From Deltaproteobacteria bacterium (GTDB lineage: Bacteria > Myxococcota_A > Polyangia > Polyangiales > Houyiibacteriaceae): 64,000 bases of DNA. Under the pieces are notes generated by a model. That model did not search any database. It was not told where the DNA came from and saw nothing but the letters and a program-made list of their open reading frames with translations. Of the stretch, positions 40,408-49,276 are shown piece after piece; positions within the stretch are counted from its first letter, which is position 1; each line of letters starts with the position of its first letter. The stretch spans positions 62,001 through 126,000 of the forward strand of contig JAEPMI010000005.1 of assembly GCA_017644045.1 (NCBI GenBank), given 5' to 3'. The position numbers were made by a program, and so were the translations under genes.

Positions 40408-40438
40408 TGAGCGAACGCTCACCATGAGTGAACGCTCG
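40408..40438. promoter_or_regulatory. Two tandem TGAGYGAACGCTCR palindromes, likely repressor operator
   Basis: TGAGCGAACGCTCA (40408-40421) is a near-perfect palindrome around AA. TGAGTGAACGCTCG (40425-40438) repeats it after a 17-bp step with two changes. Half-sites and spacing resemble TetR-family operators. The site lies 45 bases before the HEAT lipoprotein start. No TetR gene is in the window. Confidence 0.5.
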
Positions 40439-40442
40439 CCTC

Positions 40443-40458
40443 GCCCCCGATCGGGGGC
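40443..40458. terminator. GC-rich perfect palindrome
   Basis: GCCCCCGATCGGGGGC is a 16-bp perfect palindrome, 65 bases past the stop of the alpha/beta hydrolase gene (minus strand). It could form a hairpin that ends that transcript. As RNA the loop would be tight, with GATC at its centre. Confidence 0.35.
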
Positions 40459-40522
40459 CCCTCGTCTCTCGCACACCGTCCGGCTCCATCGAGCCGGGAA
40501 CGAGGCGCCACCGACGTTCTGC

Positions 40523-41584
40523 TCAAGCCAGCAGGTTCAGGCGCCCCAGCATCCGGGCCACTTCCCGGAAGCTGCTCTCGCGGCCCACCTGCAGCAGGTG
40601 GGCGCCCTCGAAGACCGAGAGCGGCGCGTCGAAGTGCGCCGCCAGACGCTCGGCGTGGCTGAGCGGCGTGATCCGATCGCGCCGAGCGCCGACGACCAGC
40701 CGCGCCGAAGGGGCGACCTTCGGCTGTCGGGAGAGCGGGCTCACCACCGAGTAGATCCGCTCGAAGAGCCGATACTGCGACTGCCGCTGGCTGTAGGTGC
40801 CGTTGAAGCGACCGCCCTCCCGCGCGAAGTCCGCGATGGACGCGAGCGGAATGAAGGGGACCACGAAGTCGAGGGGCTCGACGGTCGCGAGCAGGGCCGT
40901 GTTGTAACCGCCGAGGCTCATGCCCATGGCGCCGACCGCGGGAGCGCCACGCTCCCTCAGGTGACGCACGAGGCCGCGCAGATCCGTCATCGACTGACGG
41001 AAGCCGTCGATGGTGAAGCGAGGATCGGACGCGGGAAAGGGCGGCGGCTTCCCGTCCCGACGACGCGGGCCGTGGAAGGGAAGCGAGGGGAAGACCACGT
41101 CGAAGCCGCGATCGAGGAGCCACCGAGTCGGCCAGACCCGCGCCTCGAAGCTCGGGTTCCCGGCGAGGTATCCATGGAGGAGGAGCACCGCCGGTCGTCC
41201 GCTCGGCTTGCCGGCGACGCTCACGAAGCGCGCGAAGGCGGTGTGGTTCCGCGGGTGCCGCGCCCAGCGATCCGCGTGGGCCTCGAAGTGCAGCGGGATG
41301 TTCGAGGGCCAACGCCAATCTTCGCCGACGGTGCCACGCGGAGCGCGCACCGAGGTGATCTCCGGACTGAAGCTCGAGACCTCCGGGAAGAACCCGTCCG
41401 GATCGGCGACGTGCTCGTCGATGGCGAGCTCGCGCTCGAGCTTGCGCATCGCGGCGATCCGATCCCGCGGCCCGAGGCCGTCCACGGTGCCGCGAGGCGG
41501 CGGACGGCTGAGAACGGTTCGGTGAAACGCGAGGTCGACGGTCGACGCCAACCCGCTCATGGCGGAGGAGAGCAGCTCGGGCAC
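40523..41584 (-). CDS. Alpha/beta hydrolase
   Basis: A 353-residue soluble hydrolase from GTG, or 345 from ATG at 41560. The oxyanion motif is AVLLLHGYLAGNPSFEAR. The nucleophile elbow is GAMGMSLGGYNTALLA with Ser. The probable acid is Asp in VVGARRDRITPL and the His lies in EGAHLLQVGRESSF. No signal peptide. The GTG is five bases after the stop of the PIN-like gene, so the two are in one transcript. Esterase or lipase activity is likely; the substrate is unknown. Confidence 0.82.
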   Translation of the reverse strand: MPELLSSAMSGLASTVDLAFHRTVLSRPPPRGTVDGLGPRDRIAAMRKLERELAIDEHVADPDGFFPEVSSFSPEITSVRAPRGTVGEDWRWPSNIPLHFEAHADRWARHPRNHTAFARFVSVAGKPSGRPAVLLLHGYLAGNPSFEARVWPTRWLLDRGFDVVFPSLPFHGPRRRDGKPPPFPASDPRFTIDGFRQSMTDLRGLVRHLRERGAPAVGAMGMSLGGYNTALLATVEPLDFVVPFIPLASIADFAREGGRFNGTYSQRQSQYRLFERIYSVVSPLSRQPKVAPSARLVVGARRDRITPLSHAERLAAHFDAPLSVFEGAHLLQVGRESSFREVARMLGRLNLLA

Positions 41585-41589
41585 TCCGA

Positions 41590-42000
41590 TCAGCCGCCGG
41601 GGGGCGGGGGCGGGGTCGTCTGCTCGACCAGCCACGCGTCGCTCGAGATGAGCTCGATGCCGTCGATCTCGTCCTTGTCCGCCAGATCCGGATGATCGGT
41701 GACCACGCGGCTCACGCCCGCGGCCTTCGCGGCGGCGACGAGCGCCTTGCCCCAGTCGTCGTGGTCGTCCTCTTCGACGATCTCCACGAACTGCCGGATC
41801 GTGCTCATCTGCTGATCGACGGCTTCCTTCTTGAAGGCCTCGACGTTGTTGAGCATCGCCGAGACCGTCTTGAGGATCCACTCCGAGGTCTTGGTCTTCT
41901 TGCCCGGCTTCAGGACCCGACGAACCACGTGCTCCGGGGGCGAGCCCAGGGCCACCGAGGCGTTCACGTACACGTCCGGGCCGAGAATGATGTCGCTCAT
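41590..42000 (-). CDS. PIN-like domain protein
   Basis: A 136-residue protein with a PIN-type ribonuclease fold: IILGPDVYVNASVALGS carries the first Asp, and RVVTDHPDLADKDEIDGIEL carries the third-strand acidic residues typical of PIN domains. It ends with a Pro/Gly stretch. PIN proteins are often toxins, but no antitoxin is beside it and it is co-transcribed with an alpha/beta hydrolase. AAGGAG precedes the ATG at somewhat long spacing. Confidence 0.72.
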   Translation of the reverse strand: MSDIILGPDVYVNASVALGSPPEHVVRRVLKPGKKTKTSEWILKTVSAMLNNVEAFKKEAVDQQMSTIRQFVEIVEEDDHDDWGKALVAAAKAAGVSRVVTDHPDLADKDEIDGIELISSDAWLVEQTTPPPPPGG

Positions 42001-42129
42001 CGAGTCGCTGTCTCCTTCTACCGAGAGTTGATGCCGCGCGGTGGTGTGCCGTCAAGGGTTGTCCTCGATCCGTGCGGGCTTCGTTCACTTTGCCTCATCC
42101 GCCCGAACCATGGGACCCTCCGCTCGCCC

Positions 42130-44415
42130 ATGTCGGACGACAGCCAGGCTGCCGCGCCCGAAGCACCTGCCCCCCAACCGGGTGGTGTGGGCTTTGGGAC
42201 CTTTGGGGGCGTCTTCACTCCGAGCATCCTGACGATCCTCGGTGTCGTCATGTACCTGCTCCTGCCCAAGGTCACCGGGCAGGGCGGGCTCGGGCTGACC
42301 TTGATCATCGTGTGCGTCGCGCACGTGATCTCGCTGGCGACGGGGCTCAGCGTCGCGAGCATCGCGACCAACCGCACCGTCGGCGCGGGCGGCGCCTACT
42401 TCATGATCAGCCGTTCGCTCGGTGCGCCCGCCGGCGCGGCGATCGGTATCCCGCTCTTCTTCGCCCAGGCGCTGAGCGTCACCTTCTACATCGTCGGCTT
42501 CACGCAGGCGCTCATGCCGCTCCTGCCGGAGAGCGCCGCGTGGACGGCCCCCTGGATCAGCACGGGCGTGAACATCCTGCTGACCGCGATCTCGCTGAAG
42601 AGCGCCGACCTCGCGATCAAGACCCAGTACGTGGTCATGGCGGCCATCGCCGTCTCGCTCGTCAGCTTCTTCGGCGGGACCAGTGAGGAGTACGCCACCA
42701 ACACGATCGAGTGGTGGAACGAAGACGGTCCGGGCTTCGCGGAGATCTTCGCGGTCTTCTTCCCGGCGGTCACCGGCATCATGGCCGGCGTCTCCATGTC
42801 CGGAGACCTCAAGGACCCGAAGACGGCGATCCCGAAGGGCACCCTCTGGGCGATCCTGGTCGGCTTCCTCGTCTACCTGAGCTTCCCCATCTGGCTCTCG
42901 ATGAACTTCGGGAACCAGCGGCTCATCGAGGATCCGGAGGCGGTGTGGAGCATCGCGCGCTGGAGTCCGCTCATCTATGCCGGCGTCTTCGGCGCGACGC
43001 TCTCGAGCGCGCTCGGCTCGATCCTGACCGCGCCGCGCACGTTGCAGGCGCTCGGCATGGACCAGCTCGCGCCGAAGATCTTCGCCAAGGGCCACGGCCC
43101 GGCCAACGAGCCGCGGAACGGCACCCTGCTGACCTTCGCGCTCGCGCAGGGCGGCATCTTCCTCGGCAGCCTGGACGCGATCGCGCCGGTCCTCACGATG
43201 TTCTTCCTGGCGACCTACGGCTTCACCAACCTCGCCTGCGGTCTGCAGAAGTGGTCCGGCAACCCGAGCTTCCGCCCGACCTTCTCGGTCTCCTGGCTCA
43301 TCAGCCTCGGCGGCGCCGGCGCGTGCTTCTACGTGATGAGCATCATCAACCTCGGCGCGATGGTCGCCGCGGTGGTGTTCAGCGGACTCTTCTGGATCAT
43401 CACCGAGCGTCGCGACCTCGAGACCACCTACGGCGACGCACGCCACGGCATCTGGTCGGCCATCGTTCGCTACGCGCTACAGAAGCTGCGCCGCGTGGCG
43501 TGGCACCCGATGAACTGGCGACCGAACCTCATCATCTTCGGCGGTGACCCCGACAAGCGACCGCACCTGCTGCGCCTCGGCGACAACATCGTCCAGGATC
43601 GCGGCATCGTGACCTACTTCCACCTGCTGACCGGCAGCGTGGAAGAGCACGCCGCAAAGCGGAAGGAGTTCTACGAGACCTTCGATCCGTTGATGGCGTC
43701 GCAGTTCCCCAACGTCTTCTATCGGGTCGACGTCGTCCCGGACGTGTTCACCGGCGCGACCCAGATCGCGCAGAGCTACGGCGTCGGCAGCTTCGAGGCG
43801 AACACGGTCATGGCCGGTTGGCCCAACAAGCAGGACCGGCTCGAGGCCTACATGCAGATGTGCCGCGACCTGGCGCACCTCGATCGTTCGCTGCTGCTCG
43901 TGCGCAACAACGAGAGCCAAGCGCTCAGCGACGGCAAGAGCATTCACGTGTGGTGGGGCGGCCTCGAGGGCAACGGCGGCCTGATGCTCCTGCTCGCCTT
44001 CCTCCTCAAGGCCGACCGTCAGTGGCGCAGCGCCGACGTGAAGGTGATGACGGTCGTGAACAAGGAGAGCGAGCGCGACGAAGCCCGCGCGAACCTCGTC
44101 GCCCTGCTTCGCGGCGCGCGTCTCGAGGCCGAGCCGGTGGTGATCCTCCGGGACGGGCAGTCGATCGCCGACATCATGGCCGAGCGGAGCGGCAAAGCCA
44201 GCCTGGCCATCCTCGGCTTCCGCCTCCCCGACGAGGGCATGGAGGTCGTCTTCCACGAGCGGATGACCGGCATGCTCGAACGGCTGCCGACGACGCTCCT
44301 GGTCCACAGCGCCCGGAGCTTCGAGGGCGAGCCCGTGCTCTTCGACGAAGTCGACCGCGCCACGCTCTCGGACGCCTCGGACGAGATCTCCGTCGGCCGA
44401 GACAACGCGGTCTGA
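42130..44415 (+). CDS. SLC12-type amino acid/cation-chloride cotransporter-like permease
   Basis: A 761-residue membrane protein. About twelve transmembrane helices (residues 25-460) form an APC-superfamily core. GGVFTPSILTILGVVMYL and VGAGGAYFMISRSLGAPAGA match bacterial relatives of the cation-chloride cotransporters (SLC12). A C-terminal cytoplasmic domain of 280 residues (from RPNLIIFGGDPDKRPHLLRL) matches the regulatory domain of these carriers. It probably moves K+ or Na+ with chloride or an amino acid. The start ATG lies 129 bases from the divergent PIN gene. Confidence 0.85.
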   Translation: MSDDSQAAAPEAPAPQPGGVGFGTFGGVFTPSILTILGVVMYLLLPKVTGQGGLGLTLIIVCVAHVISLATGLSVASIATNRTVGAGGAYFMISRSLGAPAGAAIGIPLFFAQALSVTFYIVGFTQALMPLLPESAAWTAPWISTGVNILLTAISLKSADLAIKTQYVVMAAIAVSLVSFFGGTSEEYATNTIEWWNEDGPGFAEIFAVFFPAVTGIMAGVSMSGDLKDPKTAIPKGTLWAILVGFLVYLSFPIWLSMNFGNQRLIEDPEAVWSIARWSPLIYAGVFGATLSSALGSILTAPRTLQALGMDQLAPKIFAKGHGPANEPRNGTLLTFALAQGGIFLGSLDAIAPVLTMFFLATYGFTNLACGLQKWSGNPSFRPTFSVSWLISLGGAGACFYVMSIINLGAMVAAVVFSGLFWIITERRDLETTYGDARHGIWSAIVRYALQKLRRVAWHPMNWRPNLIIFGGDPDKRPHLLRLGDNIVQDRGIVTYFHLLTGSVEEHAAKRKEFYETFDPLMASQFPNVFYRVDVVPDVFTGATQIAQSYGVGSFEANTVMAGWPNKQDRLEAYMQMCRDLAHLDRSLLLVRNNESQALSDGKSIHVWWGGLEGNGGLMLLLAFLLKADRQWRSADVKVMTVVNKESERDEARANLVALLRGARLEAEPVVILRDGQSIADIMAERSGKASLAILGFRLPDEGMEVVFHERMTGMLERLPTTLLVHSARSFEGEPVLFDEVDRATLSDASDEISVGRDNAV

Positions 44416-44455
44416 GCCTCGGAAGCATTGTCTCGGGTCCGACGTATTCACTCGC

Positions 44456-45277
44456 ATGAGAACCGCGTTCGCCGCCCTCGCCCTCCTCGCCTGTGACAGC
44501 CCGCCACCGGCGGTCGCGCCCATGCCGCCGCCGAGCGCCGTGGAGGAACGAGCCGAGGCGGTCGAAGGCGATGACCCGCTGGAGGTCCGGATCTCGATGA
44601 CCGCCGAGGACGCGGCCCTGCGGGACGTGGCCACCCTCCTCTCCCGCCAGACGGGGCAGTCGGTGATCATCGACAGCCGCGTGCAGCCGGTGGCGGACTG
44701 CCTCCGGCTCACCATCCTGAATCCCTCGCCGGTGCCGGCCTCCCGCGTGCTCGACCAGATCCGCACGGCGGTCGCGAGCAGCGGCATCACCCTGGAGGTC
44801 GCCGAGTCGGAGCTGCGTTTCGTCGCCACCGAAGGCTCCGAGCCGAGCTGTCCGCAGCCGCCGGCCGTGGCGGAACGCCCGGCCGGCGATCGACCGAGCG
44901 CCGACCCACCGAGCCACACGGCTCCGCCCGCCTTCGTCGCCGGCGTCCGAAAGGTGAGCGACACCGAGTGGCGAATCACCCAGGCGGCCATCGACGCGAT
45001 CGACGAGGTCGGCATGGCACGCACCGCCCGCGTCATTCCCCACGAGGAGAATGGTCAGGTCGTCGGCATCAAGGTCTACGGGATCCGCCGCGAGAGCCCG
45101 CTCGGCCTGCTCGGCATCCAGAACGGTGACCTGGTCCGGACCGTCAACGGCCACTCGATGGCCGACCCCTCCGCCGCGCTCGAGGCCTATGCCGCGATGC
45201 GCGGCGCCAGCCAGATCGTCGTGCGGTTGGATCGGCGTGGATCGCCGCGAACGCACACGTACCGCATCGCCCGTTAG
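44456..45277 (+). CDS. GspC-like PDZ lipoprotein
   Basis: A 273-residue exported protein; LALLAC is the lipobox. Residues about 45-125 form a secretin-N/STN-like domain (EVRISMTAEDAALRDVATLL). A Pro-rich linker follows. The last 110 residues form a PDZ domain like the C-terminus of type II secretion protein GspC (RESPLGLLGIQNGDLVRTVN and RTHTYRIAR). It is a standalone gene here. It may recruit a secretin or a secreted substrate. It starts 40 bases after the transporter gene. Confidence 0.75.
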   Translation: MRTAFAALALLACDSPPPAVAPMPPPSAVEERAEAVEGDDPLEVRISMTAEDAALRDVATLLSRQTGQSVIIDSRVQPVADCLRLTILNPSPVPASRVLDQIRTAVASSGITLEVAESELRFVATEGSEPSCPQPPAVAERPAGDRPSADPPSHTAPPAFVAGVRKVSDTEWRITQAAIDAIDEVGMARTARVIPHEENGQVVGIKVYGIRRESPLGLLGIQNGDLVRTVNGHSMADPSAALEAYAAMRGASQIVVRLDRRGSPRTHTYRIAR

Positions 45278-45299
45278 GACCGCGGGGTACAATGCCGGG

Positions 45300-47744
45300 A
45301 TGACTTCCCGACCGGCTCGCTGGCTGACCCTGCTCTCCCTCGGCCTGCTGCTCGCCGCCTGTGGCGACGACGACTCCTCCGACACCTGCGCGAGCACGGC
45401 CGACTGCGACGATGGCCTCGTGTGCGTGGACTCGAGCTGCGTGCCGCGCTCGGGCTCGGACGCGAGCATCGACGGCGGCGCGGACATGGGCCCGCCGCCG
45501 GAGTGCGCCGCAGACGAGCGGGCGTGCGGCGCGACCTGCTGCAGCGCCGGCGAGGTCTGCGGCAGTGGCGCGAGCTGCTGCCCGCTCGCGGAGCTCTGCG
45601 GCTCGAGCTGCTGCGGCGCGGGCGAGGTCTGTGAGGGCGCCATCTGCCGGCTCGACTGCGGCGCGGAGACCCGCTGCACCGACGACGGCGGAGCCGAGGT
45701 CTGCTGCGCGAGCGGCGAGGTCTGCGCGGCCACCGGTTGCTTCGAGCCGGTCACCGTCTGCGAGGACTTCATCGACTGCGAGGCCGATGAGTACTGCGAG
45801 CCGACCCTGGGCCGTTGCCTGCCTCAGCCGACCGGTGACGAGTGCGTGCAGCCTCCGCCGACCGGAGGAGCGATCACCCCGACGCTGCTCTGGCACTGGG
45901 ACGGCGTCGGCGCCGCGTTGCCCACGTACCACCAGGTGATGATGGCCCCGATGGTCGCCAGCCTGAACGACGACGATGGAGACGGCGACGCCGACGAAGA
46001 CGACGTCCCCGACGTGGTCTTCCACACCTTCGCCGGCGGCAACTACACCACCGACGGCGTGCTCCGTGCAGTGAGCGGGACCGACGGGAGCTCGGTCTTC
46101 GACGTCACGGACCCGACGCTCCGAACGGCGCCGGGCTCCCAGGTCGCCATCGGCGACATCGATGGCGACGACTTCAACGAGATCGTCACGTGCGCCAGCG
46201 ACCCGACGGGCCTCGGCGACCTGATCGCGTTCAACCACGACGGGACCTTCCTCTGGCGCACCGACGACGCGCGCGTGCAGTGTGGCCAGGCCGCGCCGTT
46301 CATCGCCGACCTCGACGCCGACGGCAGCCCGGAGGTCGTCCTGCGCTACACGGCGGTCGACGGGCTCACGGGGACCGTCGAATGGCACAACGAGTGCGTC
46401 GGCACGGGCGGCTGGGCGACCAGCTCCCACAACCCCTGCGACTACACCACCGCGGCCGACCTGGACGGGGACGGAACGCTCGAGGTCGTGGGCGGCAACG
46501 CGGCCTACGCGGCCGATGGCTCGGTGTTCTACGACCGGACCGCGGACTTCCTGGACGGCTATCCGGCGATCGGCGACCTCGACCTCGACGGCGAGCCCGA
46601 GGTCGTGGTGGTCCACTCCGCGTTCACGCCGACGCCGTACCAGGGCGACCACTGGCTGCGCGCCCTGAACGCCGACGGAACGGACCGTTGGGGCCCCTTC
46701 GATCTGAACTCCGATCGCGCCCCTGCCGCGGACGTCACGTCCGGCGCGGTGGGCGGCGGGGGCCCACCGACCATCGCCAACTTCGACGACGATCCGGAGC
46801 CCGAGATCGCAGCGGCGGGCGCCTACGCGTACGTGGTCTTCGAGCCGGACGGCTCGCTCCACTGGGCCTCGACCTCGAACGATCGGAGCTCGCGCAAGAC
46901 CGGCTCCAGCGTGTTCGACTTCGACGGCGATGGCGTCGCCGAGGTGGTCTACAACGACCAATACTGGCTGCGCGTGTACGACGGGCGGGACGGAGACATC
47001 CGCTTCTGTCTGTGCAACACGAGCGCGACCCTCTGGGAGTACCCGGTGGTCGTGGACGTGGACACCGACGGGCATGCGGAGATCGTCGTCGCGTCCAACG
47101 ACTACGCGGCCGCATTCACCACCTGCGCGAGCACGCCGGAGCTGGGGACGTGCGAGCAAGATCGCATCACGGCGGGGGAGAACATCGGCACCCACGGCGT
47201 CCGGGTCTTCGCCAGCCCCACCCGCGACTGGGTCGGGACCCGCCGCATCTGGAACCAGCACACCTATCACGTCACGAACGTGTCCGAACGCGGTCAGATC
47301 CCCCGCAACGAACGACCGAACTACTCCGTCCCGGCGTTGAACAACTTCCGGACCAACGTGCAGCCGGGCGCCTCGAACCTGCCCGACCCCGCGCCGATCG
47401 ATCTGGCCGTCGACCTCACCGGGTGCACCGACGAGCTGACCCTCAACTTCCGGATTCGGAACGACGGTTGGTCCGCGATCCCTGCGGGCGCGAGCGCCGC
47501 AGTCTACGTGGTCGATGGAGGCACGCCCACGCTCCTGACCCGGGTGACCACGAGCCGCGGCCTGCTCCCCGGGGAGGCCGAGGCGTTCACCGTGCCCTTC
47601 GACCTCGCCGGTCGCGATCCCGCCGCGGACGTGACGTTCCGCGTGATCGTGAACGACGTCGAAGACGAAGCGGACGCCGTGACCGAGTGCCGCGCGGAGA
47701 ACAACCAGGCCGAGACCACGGCCAGCTGCAACGTGATCATCTGA
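45300..47744 (+). CDS. FG-GAP/VCBS-type beta-propeller lipoprotein with Cys-rich N-terminus
   Basis: An 814-residue predicted lipoprotein with lipobox LLLAAC. Residues 25-180 hold Cys-rich modules (CASTADCDDGLVCVDSSCVP, GATCCSAGEVCGSGASCC). Residues about 195-640 are FG-GAP-like propeller blades, each with an Asp-rich Ca-binding loop: LNDDDGDGDADEDDVPDVVF, GDIDGDDFNEIV, ADLDADGSPEVVLR, FDFDGDGVAEVV and DVDTDGHAEIVV. The C-terminus is an Ig-like domain (DLTGCTDELTLNFRIRNDGW). Surface adhesion or carbohydrate binding is likely. The stop overlaps the convergent AraC gene by eight bases. Confidence 0.82.
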   Translation: MTSRPARWLTLLSLGLLLAACGDDDSSDTCASTADCDDGLVCVDSSCVPRSGSDASIDGGADMGPPPECAADERACGATCCSAGEVCGSGASCCPLAELCGSSCCGAGEVCEGAICRLDCGAETRCTDDGGAEVCCASGEVCAATGCFEPVTVCEDFIDCEADEYCEPTLGRCLPQPTGDECVQPPPTGGAITPTLLWHWDGVGAALPTYHQVMMAPMVASLNDDDGDGDADEDDVPDVVFHTFAGGNYTTDGVLRAVSGTDGSSVFDVTDPTLRTAPGSQVAIGDIDGDDFNEIVTCASDPTGLGDLIAFNHDGTFLWRTDDARVQCGQAAPFIADLDADGSPEVVLRYTAVDGLTGTVEWHNECVGTGGWATSSHNPCDYTTAADLDGDGTLEVVGGNAAYAADGSVFYDRTADFLDGYPAIGDLDLDGEPEVVVVHSAFTPTPYQGDHWLRALNADGTDRWGPFDLNSDRAPAADVTSGAVGGGGPPTIANFDDDPEPEIAAAGAYAYVVFEPDGSLHWASTSNDRSSRKTGSSVFDFDGDGVAEVVYNDQYWLRVYDGRDGDIRFCLCNTSATLWEYPVVVDVDTDGHAEIVVASNDYAAAFTTCASTPELGTCEQDRITAGENIGTHGVRVFASPTRDWVGTRRIWNQHTYHVTNVSERGQIPRNERPNYSVPALNNFRTNVQPGASNLPDPAPIDLAVDLTGCTDELTLNFRIRNDGWSAIPAGASAAVYVVDGGTPTLLTRVTTSRGLLPGEAEAFTVPFDLAGRDPAADVTFRVIVNDVEDEADAVTECRAENNQAETTASCNVII

Positions 47745-48537
47745 CCCGCGCGGCGCGCCACGCCGAGGGGCTCTCGCCCACCTCGCGCTTGAAGAGCGCG
47801 CTGAAGCGCTGCGGCGTGCTGCAGCCGACGTCGTAGGCGATCTGAGTGATCGGCGCGTCGGTGGTCTCGAGCCATCGCCGCGCGACCGCGACCTGAACGG
47901 CCGCCTGCTCGGCGCGGTAGGAGGTCTCCTCGGCGCGCAGCTTTCGCTGCAGCGTCCGCACCGCGAGCCCGAGATCGGCGGCGACGCGGTTCATGTCGAG
48001 CTCGGGCAAGCGTGCTTCGATCGCCCGGCGGAGATCCCGACGGAGGTCCGAGAGCTCCGCCCCCGCGCCCACCCAGCGGGCGAGCGCACCCTCGACCCAG
48101 GCCGGGCTCTCCGTCCATTCGGCGGCGCTCGCGAAGTCATCGAAGACCGCAACCGGATAGGGCGGCTGGATGGTGCTGAAGAAGCCGGACGCGACCGCCC
48201 CGACGAACCCTTCGCGCCGGACGATCGCGAGCCGTGTCACGCGATCGGCGAGCCCCTCGCGGCGCTCGGCCACGTAGCGCTCGATGACGGCGAAGGCCTC
48301 CGGGTGGACGGCTTCGACGCGGAGGGTGTCGATGATCGCTGCATGAGGTACGGCGGGCGGAGCGAGCTCGAGCGCGTAGAGGCTCGCCAGGGCTCGGAGA
48401 TCGGCTGGCCCCGGCTCGCCCCAGATGGCCGTCACGCAGAGCTCCGGGGTCGGCCACCCATAGGCGAAGGTGGGCCCGGTCAGCACTCGGCCCACCGGGT
48501 TCGCCGCGAAGTCCGCGTGAGACGCCGCCGGCACCAT
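47737..48537 (-). CDS. AraC-family transcriptional regulator
   Basis: A 266-residue regulator. The C-terminal domain is a double helix-turn-helix of the AraC type (DMNRVAADLGLAVRTLQRKL and TQIAYDVGCSTPQRFSALFK). The N-terminal part (about 15-165) resembles the effector domain of ArmR/OruR-type regulators and contains AIIDTLRVEAVHPEAFAVIE. The start at 48537 is preferred because GGGGGAGGA lies at good spacing; an ATG at 48555 is an alternative. It is divergent from the PAS gene with about 60 bases between, so control of that gene is plausible. Confidence 0.85.
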   Translation of the reverse strand: MVPAASHADFAANPVGRVLTGPTFAYGWPTPELCVTAIWGEPGPADLRALASLYALELAPPAVPHAAIIDTLRVEAVHPEAFAVIERYVAERREGLADRVTRLAIVRREGFVGAVASGFFSTIQPPYPVAVFDDFASAAEWTESPAWVEGALARWVGAGAELSDLRRDLRRAIEARLPELDMNRVAADLGLAVRTLQRKLRAEETSYRAEQAAVQVAVARRWLETTDAPITQIAYDVGCSTPQRFSALFKREVGESPSAWRAARVR

Positions 48538-48598
48538 CGCTCGATCCTCCCCCATCGGCCCCCATCCTACGCTGCCCGATGGCGGCAAGAGAATTCGC

Positions 48599-49222
48599 TT
48601 GATCTGGCCGAAGCCCACCGCGTTTCATCGTTCGGTGGATTCGGGGCTACGGCAGGCGCTCGCGAGGTACGACCTCGACTCGCTTGGGCGCAGCGGCGAC
48701 GTGGTCTACGTGATCGACGCCGACCTCCGGCTGCGCTTCGTCAACCAGCGCTACGAGCAGGTCGCCGACGCGGTGACCGGCGGTGAGGTCCTCGAGACCT
48801 ACCCGCTCGGGTCCTGCGTGGTGGACGGGATCGACGCGGTCCTTCGGCACCACTACACCGACCTCTTCGAGGCGACCCTCCAGACCGGCGAGCCACGGAT
48901 GGCGGACTACCACTGCCACACCCCGGAGGAGGAGCGCACCTTCCGCTGCATGATCTACCCGCTGGGCACCGAGGGTCTGCTCACCGTGCACGGCGAGCTC
49001 GAGAGCCGGCCTTGGCCGAAAGCGGATGTGGAAGCCGTCCGCGATCCAGACACGGGGCTCGTCTCGATGTGTGCGGGCTGCCGCCGCGTGCGCATGGACG
49101 AGGGTGGCTGGCGCCACGTCCCGCAGTTCATCGACGAAGCGCCCCGAGACACCACCCACGGCCTCTGCGACCCATGCCTCGGCTTCTATCTGGGCGCCAC
49201 CGCGCGTGGCGCCCAGCGATAA
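48599..49222 (+). CDS. PAS-domain protein with a C-terminal Cys4 motif
   Basis: A 207-residue soluble protein from TTG, or 195 from GTG at 48635; neither has a strong Shine-Dalgarno. Residues about 35-140 form a PAS fold (DVVYVIDADLRLRFVNQRYE). The C-terminal CAGCRRVRMDEGGW and HGLCDPCLGFYL give a CxxC...CxxC set, as seen at the end of many sensor proteins where it may bind metal. No kinase or output domain follows. It may be a small redox or ligand sensor acting with the divergent AraC regulator. Confidence 0.7.
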   Translation: MIWPKPTAFHRSVDSGLRQALARYDLDSLGRSGDVVYVIDADLRLRFVNQRYEQVADAVTGGEVLETYPLGSCVVDGIDAVLRHHYTDLFEATLQTGEPRMADYHCHTPEEERTFRCMIYPLGTEGLLTVHGELESRPWPKADVEAVRDPDTGLVSMCAGCRRVRMDEGGWRHVPQFIDEAPRDTTHGLCDPCLGFYLGATARGAQR

Positions 49223-49276
49223 CTCGTTGGCGCGCAGCGAGACGCAGCGAACCCGGGCCCCGGCCACGGTGTGGCC

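Noticed and set aside
41590-42000. PIN protein as a toxin of a toxin-antitoxin pair
   Set aside because: No small antitoxin gene precedes or follows it; the neighbour is a 353-residue alpha/beta hydrolase.
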